Positions 59,985 through 64,000 of a DNA stretch of 64,000 nt are shown here, piece after piece; the first letter of the stretch is position 1; each line of letters begins with the position of its first letter. The DNA is from Microbacterium aurum (GTDB lineage: Bacteria > Actinomycetota > Actinomycetes > Actinomycetales > Microbacteriaceae): contig NZ_JAFBCQ010000001.1 of assembly GCF_016907815.1 (NCBI RefSeq), positions 3,286,001 through 3,350,000 on the forward strand, given 5' to 3'. The position numbers and the translations under genes are program-made. The notes beneath the pieces were generated by a model. The model saw only the letters and a list, made by a program, of their open reading frames with translations. It had not been told where the DNA came from and did no database searches.

Positions 59985-60827
59985 TCAGGCAGGCGGAGTG
60001 GGGGTGACGCCGTAGGGGGCGAGGCCGGCGGCGCCCCCGTCGGCGGCGGTCAGCACCCAGATGCCCCCCTCGTGCACGGCGACGCTGTGCTCCCAGTGCG
60101 CGCCGTCGCTGCCGTCGACGGTCGTGACCGTCCAGTCGTCGTCCTCCACGAACGTCTCGTCCGAGCCCGACGTCACCATCGGCTCGATCGCCAGGCACAG
60201 GCCCGGCCGTACGGCGGGCCCGAGATCGGCCACGCGGTAGTTGAAGACCGTGGGACCCTCGTGCATGCGCCGCCCGATCCCGTGGCCGACGTAGTCGCGC
60301 AGGATGCCGTAGCTCACGCCGTCCGCCGCACCCGCCCGCTCGATCGACCCCTGCACCGCGTCGCCGACCTCGCCGACCCGCGCGGCGGACGCCAGCGCGG
60401 CGATGCCGGCCCACAGCGACCCCTCGGTGACGTCGGACAGCCGCTGCCGCGGCGCCACGACGTCCGGAGCGCCGCCGGGCACGACGAGCGTGATGGCGGA
60501 GTCGCCGTTCCAGGCCTTGAACTGCGCGCCCGCGTCGATCGAGACGATGTCACCGGGCTCCAGCACGCGCTCCCCCGGGATGCCGTGCACCACCTGGTCG
60601 TTGACCGAGATGCACGTCGTATGCCGGTATCCGCGCACCAGCTGGAAGTTCGACTCCGCGCCGCGCGCGGTGATGACGGCGGATGCCGCGGCATCCAGCT
60701 CTGCGGTCGTCACCCCGGGCGCAATCAGCTCGCGGACGGCGTCGAGGGCCGCGGCCGTGATGAGGCCGGGCTCGACCATCGCGCGCAGCTGCGCGGGGGT
60801 CTTGTACAGCGAGCGCCGCAGACCCAT
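59985..60827 (-). CDS. map: Methionine aminopeptidase, type I
   Basis: A 280-residue MetAP that removes the initiator Met. The five metal ligands are visible: Asp in SIDAGAQFKAW, Asp in NGDSAITL, His in GHGIGRRMHEGP, Glu in AIEPMV and Glu in WEHSVAVHE. It lacks the zinc-finger extension. ATG 60827 overlaps the adk stop by one base (TGATG), so it is coupled to adk. Confidence 0.97.
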   Translation of the reverse strand: MGLRRSLYKTPAQLRAMVEPGLITAAALDAVRELIAPGVTTAELDAAASAVITARGAESNFQLVRGYRHTTCISVNDQVVHGIPGERVLEPGDIVSIDAGAQFKAWNGDSAITLVVPGGAPDVVAPRQRLSDVTEGSLWAGIAALASAARVGEVGDAVQGSIERAGAADGVSYGILRDYVGHGIGRRMHEGPTVFNYRVADLGPAVRPGLCLAIEPMVTSGSDETFVEDDDWTVTTVDGSDGAHWEHSVAVHEGGIWVLTAADGGAAGLAPYGVTPTPPA

Positions 60828-61444
60828 CAGGCCGCCGGCGTGATGCCGCGCGCGGTCAGCGCGGCGACGATCCGCTCGAAGACCTCATCGAGCGTGCCGA
60901 CGCCGTCGACCGCGTCGACGATGCCGCGTTCGCGGTAGACGTCGAGGATCGGCGCGGTCTCGGACTCGTAGATCGACAGCCGCTTCGCGATCGATTCCTC
61001 GTTGTCGTCGGCGCGGCCCTGCTCGGTCGCCCGCAGCGCGATGCGGCGGATCGACTCGTCACGCGGCACCGACAGCTCGATGACCGCGGTCAGCGGCTCG
61101 CCCCGCTCGTCGAGAAACGCGTCCAGGTCGCCGACCTGGCCGAGGTTGCGCGGGTATCCGTCGAGCAGAAACCCCTGCGCGGCGTCGTCCTGCGACAGCC
61201 GGTCGCGCACGATCTCGCCGGTCAGCGCGTCGGGGACGAGGTCGCCCGCGTCGATGATCGCCTTGACCTTCAGGCCCAGCTCGGTGCCGTCCTTCACGTT
61301 GGCGCGGAACACGTCGCCCGTCGATACCGCAGGAATGCCGTAGGCCTGCGCGATGCGCACGCCCTGGGTTCCCTTGCCCGAGCCCTGCGGACCGATGATC
61401 AGCAGCCGCGGCTGGGCGCCGCCCTGAGCCTGTCCCAAGGTCAT
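60827..61444 (-). CDS. adk: Adenylate kinase with repeat-derived N-terminus
   Basis: A 205-residue adenylate kinase (AMP + ATP to two ADP) with P-loop GPQGSGKGTQ, STGDVFRANV and LLDGYPRNLGQ; it has the short lid. Most relatives begin Met-x-Arg-Leu-Leu; here about ten additional residues (TLGQAQGGAQP) precede it, encoded by a word (GGGACAGGCTCAGGG) matching the interspersed repeat also found in rplQ. ATG 61444 overlaps the secY stop by four bases and no closer start is available. Confidence 0.96.
   Translation of the reverse strand: MTLGQAQGGAQPRLLIIGPQGSGKGTQGVRIAQAYGIPAVSTGDVFRANVKDGTELGLKVKAIIDAGDLVPDALTGEIVRDRLSQDDAAQGFLLDGYPRNLGQVGDLDAFLDERGEPLTAVIELSVPRDESIRRIALRATEQGRADDNEESIAKRLSIYESETAPILDVYRERGIVDAVDGVGTLDEVFERIVAALTARGITPAA
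61422..61440 (+). repeat. Interspersed repeat word at the adk start
   Basis: CCTGAGCCTGTCCCAAGG lies directly after the adk start codon on the minus strand; it differs at two or three positions from the copy in rplQ. Confidence 0.5.
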
Positions 61445-62769
61445 CGCAGGAGTCCTTCGTAGTGGCGCTGCTGCAGCTGCGCATCGATCTGCTTCACCGT
61501 CTCAAGGCCGACGCCGACGATGATGAGGATCGAGGCGCCGCCGAACGGGAAGTTCTGGTTGGCGCCGACCGTCGCGAGGGCGATGAGCGGCAGCAGCGCG
61601 ATGAGACCGAGATAGATCGAGCCCGGCAGGGTGATGCGCGTCAGCACGTAGTCCAGGTACTCCGCGGTGGGACGACCGGCACGGATGCCGGGAATGAAGC
61701 CGCCGTACTTCTTCATGTTGTCGGCGACCTCGACCGGGTTGAACGTGATAGCGACGTAGAAGTACGTGAAGCCGACGATCAGCAGGAAGTACAGCAGCAT
61801 GTACAGCGGGTGGTCGCCCTTGGTGAGGTACGCCTGGATCCACGCCACCCAGCCGGGGACATTGCCGTCGGCATCCGGAGTCTGGTTGAACTGCGCGATG
61901 AGCGCCGGGATGTACAGCAGCGACGAGGCGAAGATGACGGGCACGACGCCGGCCATGTTGACCTTGATCGGGATGTACGTGTTCGTGCCGCCGAGCGTGC
62001 GACGGCCCACCATGCGCTTGGCGTACTGCACCGGGATGCGCCGCTGCGACTGCTCCACGAACACGACCAGGGCGACGACGACGATGCCGACGGCGAGGAC
62101 CATGAGGAAGATCTCGAAGCCGCGGGCCTGCCAGATCGACCACATCGCGACCGGGAAGGTCGCGGCGATCGAGGTGAAGATGAGGATCGACATGCCGTTG
62201 CCGACGCCGCGCTCGGTGACGAGCTCGGCGAACCACATGATGAGGCCGGTGCCGGCGGTCAGCGTGATGATCATCAGCAGCTGCGCCCACCACACGTCGT
62301 TGGTCAGCAGGGCGTTGCACTCCGCGATGCCGGTGGTGCCGAACAGCTGACCCGAGCGAGCCACGGTGACGAGGGTCGTCGACTGCAGCAGCGCCAGCGC
62401 GATCGTCAGGTACCGGGTGTACTGCGTGAGCTTCGCCTGGCCGGACTGGCCCTCCTTGTACAGCGCCTCGAAGTGCGGGATCACGACGCGCAGCAGCTGG
62501 ACGATGATCGTCGCGGTGATGTAGGGCATGACGCCCAGCGCGAAGATCGACAGCTGCAGCAGCGCGCCACCGGAGAACAGGTTCACCAGGGATAGCAGGC
62601 CTTCGCTGGCCGAGCCGGTCTGGTCGAGGCAGGACTGCACGTTCGGGAAGTTCACGAACGGTGCGGGCACGTGCGCGCCGAAGCGGTAGATGGCGATGAC
62701 GCCGAGGGTGAAGGCGATCTTCCGCCGGAGGTCCGGCGTACGGAAGACCCGCGCGATGGCGCTGAACAA
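61441..62769 (-). CDS. secY: Protein translocase subunit SecY, TTG start
   Basis: A 442-residue SecY with ten membrane helices, the pore of the Sec system. Family blocks include FNVQ-type plug residues near the start, IPIKVNMAGVVPVIFASSLL and ADNMKKYGGFIPGIRAGRPT. The usual N-terminus (x-FSAIARVFRTPDLRRKIAF) begins at TTG 62769, with GGAGGA five bases upstream, so I choose that rare start; the frame is open for a further 82 codons but that part crosses a hairpin. It is coupled to adk by a four-base overlap. Confidence 0.94.
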   Translation of the reverse strand: MFSAIARVFRTPDLRRKIAFTLGVIAIYRFGAHVPAPFVNFPNVQSCLDQTGSASEGLLSLVNLFSGGALLQLSIFALGVMPYITATIIVQLLRVVIPHFEALYKEGQSGQAKLTQYTRYLTIALALLQSTTLVTVARSGQLFGTTGIAECNALLTNDVWWAQLLMIITLTAGTGLIMWFAELVTERGVGNGMSILIFTSIAATFPVAMWSIWQARGFEIFLMVLAVGIVVVALVVFVEQSQRRIPVQYAKRMVGRRTLGGTNTYIPIKVNMAGVVPVIFASSLLYIPALIAQFNQTPDADGNVPGWVAWIQAYLTKGDHPLYMLLYFLLIVGFTYFYVAITFNPVEVADNMKKYGGFIPGIRAGRPTAEYLDYVLTRITLPGSIYLGLIALLPLIALATVGANQNFPFGGASILIIVGVGLETVKQIDAQLQQRHYEGLLR

Positions 62770-62843
62770 AGAATCCTCCAGGGGATTTCCTGCAGTGAGA
62801 GTGACCGGCGTCTCGGGGGACACCGTTTCCCAGAGTACGGCAA

Positions 62844-62873
62844 CAGGGGCCGGAGGCTCGCCTCCGGCCCCTG
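62844..62873 (-). terminator. Perfect 14-bp hairpin between rplO and secY
   Basis: CAGGGGCCGGAGGC and GCCTCCGGCCCCTG pair without mismatch around two bases. It lies nine bases after the rplO stop on the minus strand. There is no T-run, so it may attenuate or process the transcript rather than end it. A -10-like TACTCT (62832-62837) follows it before secY. Confidence 0.6.
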
Positions 62874-62881
62874 CCGTGGAA

Positions 62882-63475
62882 TTACTTGACCGAACCGCCC
62901 GCGGCGACGATCTTCTGCTCGGCCGAACCCGAGACCTTGTCGACGGCGACGGTGAGCTTGACCGAGATGTCGCCGGTGCCGAGCACCTTGACCTTCTCGT
63001 TCTTGCGCACCGCACCCTTGGCGACGAGGTCGCTCACGGTGACGTCGCCACCGGAGGGGTACAGCTCGGCGAGCTTGTCGAGGTTGACCACCTGATACTC
63101 GACGCGGAACGGGTTCTTGAACCCGCGCAGCTTCGGCGTACGCATGTGCAGCGGCATCTGGCCGCCCTCGAAGCCGACCTTCACCTGGTAGCGGGCCTTC
63201 GTGCCCTTGGTGCCGCGGCCGGCGGTCTTGCCCTTCGAGCCCTCACCGCGACCGACACGGGTCTTCGCGGTGTTGGATCCGGGAACCGGACGCAGGTGGT
63301 GCACCTTCAGCACACCGGGGCGGGAGGCCTCGGCATCCTTCTTGGGAGCAGCCTTCTTGGCGGGCGCCTTCTTCTCGGCGGCAGCCTTGGCAGCGGCCGG
63401 CTTCTTGGCGGCGGCCTTCTTCTCGGTGTTCTTCTCGGCGACCTCTTCGGTCACCTTCTCAGCCTTCTCGGCCAT
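62882..63475 (-). CDS. rplO: 50S ribosomal protein L15 with Lys/Ala-rich N-terminal extension
   Basis: A 197-residue L15; residues 55-197 are the normal protein ([20 protein letters not shown] through [19 protein letters not shown]). The first 50 residues are an extra Lys/Ala/Glu-rich helix-like segment ([20 protein letters not shown]) that is absent from the standard family and may add charge contacts with rRNA. ATG 63475 overlaps the rpmD stop by one base. Confidence 0.96.
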   Translation of the reverse strand: MAEKAEKVTEEVAEKNTEKKAAAKKPAAAKAAAEKKAPAKKAAPKKDAEASRPGVLKVHHLRPVPGSNTAKTRVGRGEGSKGKTAGRGTKGTKARYQVKVGFEGGQMPLHMRTPKLRGFKNPFRVEYQVVNLDKLAELYPSGGDVTVSDLVAKGAVRKNEKVKVLGTGDISVKLTVAVDKVSGSAEQKIVAAGGSVK

Positions 63476-63660
63476 CAGTCGATCTCCTCAACCTTGACGA
63501 GGTGCGCGACGGTCTTGACGTAGCCGCGCGTCTGCGCGTCGTCGGGACGGACGACGGAGTCGCCGATCCGCTTGAGACCCAGCGAACGCAGCGTGTCACG
63601 CTGGTTCTGCTTCTCGCTCACCTTGGACTTGACCTGGGTCACCTTGAGGCGCGCAGCCAT
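63475..63660 (-). CDS. rpmD: 50S ribosomal protein L30
   Basis: A 61-residue L30 ([20 protein letters not shown] through [16 protein letters not shown]). It is coupled on both sides by one-base overlaps (TGATG) with rpsE and rplO. Confidence 0.97.
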   Translation of the reverse strand: MAARLKVTQVKSKVSEKQNQRDTLRSLGLKRIGDSVVRPDDAQTRGYVKTVAHLVKVEEID

Positions 63661-64000
63661 CAGGCACCTCCCTTTGCAGCGGCCAGGGCGTCGGCCTCGG
63701 CACGGATCAGACGGGCAGGAGCCACCTGGTCGAAGTCGAGACCGCGACGAGCGGCGACCGCACGGGGCTCCTCGAGCTGCTTGAGCGCCTCGACGGTCGC
63801 GTGCACGATGTTGATCGTGTTGGACGAGCCGAGGGACTTCGAGAGCACGTCGTGGATGCCGGCGCACTCGAGCACGGCACGCACCGGACCACCGGCGATG
63901 ACACCGGTACCGGCGGCAGCCGGACGCAGCAGCACGACGCCGGCAGCGGCCTCACCCTGCACCGGGTGCGGGATGGTGGAGCCGGCACGGGGAACCCGGA
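63660..64000 (-). CDS. rpsE: 30S ribosomal protein S5, N-terminus beyond window
   Basis: The last 113 codons of S5; the start lies past the right edge. Diagnostic blocks are [20 protein letters not shown] and [18 protein letters not shown]. It opens the visible part of the spc operon, which reads towards lower coordinates. Confidence 0.96.
   Translation of the reverse strand, partial: RVPRAGSTIPHPVQGEAAAGVVLLRPAAAGTGVIAGGPVRAVLECAGIHDVLSKSLGSSNTINIVHATVEALKQLEEPRAVAARRGLDFDQVAPARLIRAEADALAAAKGGA

Noticed and set aside
62770..63015. An 82-residue N-terminal extension of SecY
   Set aside because: It would translate through the 14-bp hairpin and the end of rplO in another frame; TTG 62769 has a strong ribosome site and gives the normal SecY N-terminus.

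Overview
The window is a high-GC actinobacterial chromosome segment that looks like Microbacteriaceae, most likely Microbacterium or a close relative. The reasons are the codon use (GCG GCA TCC and GAT GCC are very frequent), the actinobacterial order of the rplM-rpsI-glmM and spc/alpha ribosomal genes, the many genes with a -10 box only 6-7 bases ahead of the start codon (leaderless mRNAs), and the lack of any tRNA, rRNA, CRISPR array or insertion sequence that I could see. This placement is inferred from reading, not from a search.

Layout. 1-14.2 kb is a cell-surface polysaccharide locus: a giant LamG-repeat surface protein, three GT4 glycosyltransferases, a Wzy/ligase-type membrane protein, a BY-kinase (Wzc type) overlapping its low-molecular-weight tyrosine phosphatase, a PAP2 lipid phosphatase and a DUF4012 protein. 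14.2-16 kb is a regulatory or decayed region with operator-like repeats, G-tracts, strong hairpins and a frameshifted gene. 16-21 kb is housekeeping (coaA, ppx, glmM, rpsI, rplM). 21.2-23.2 kb is a deletion scar joining two 5'-truncated genes, followed by ugd, which supplies UDP-glucuronate for glycans and carries repeat DNA inside its reading frame. 24.8-35 kb is mixed accessory DNA: membrane proteins, an HNH endonuclease, a lysozyme-like protein, a universal stress protein, a GH6 cellulase, a response regulator and a DUF559-type nuclease-like gene. 35.4-43 kb holds a GT2 glycosyltransferase, a histidine kinase with a degenerate GGDEF partner, a lipoprotein, a second response regulator with a broken kinase, and a toxin-antitoxin pair. 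43-48.3 kb is a second glycan module (HprK-like/PqqD protein, BY-kinase, DUF4012, LPXTG protein). 48.6-54.4 kb has a nuclease/phosphatase, truA, a PfkB kinase, an OatA-like acyltransferase and a GNAT protein. 54.5-64 kb is the alpha/spc ribosomal region (rplQ, rpoA, rpsK, rpsM, rpmJ, infA, map, adk, secY, rplO, rpmD, rpsE), interrupted by a DsbA-like protein and a second DUF559-type gene.

The most unusual content is repeat DNA. Five copies of an 80-base nested palindrome and two of a 69-base nested palindrome lie between genes. One pair of each family brackets one of the two DUF559-type nuclease-like genes. Other interspersed repeats have been absorbed in frame into ugd, rplQ and adk. Two glycan modules, each with a BY-kinase and a DUF4012 protein, and two related two-component systems, one decayed, suggest duplication and loss around surface-glycan control.
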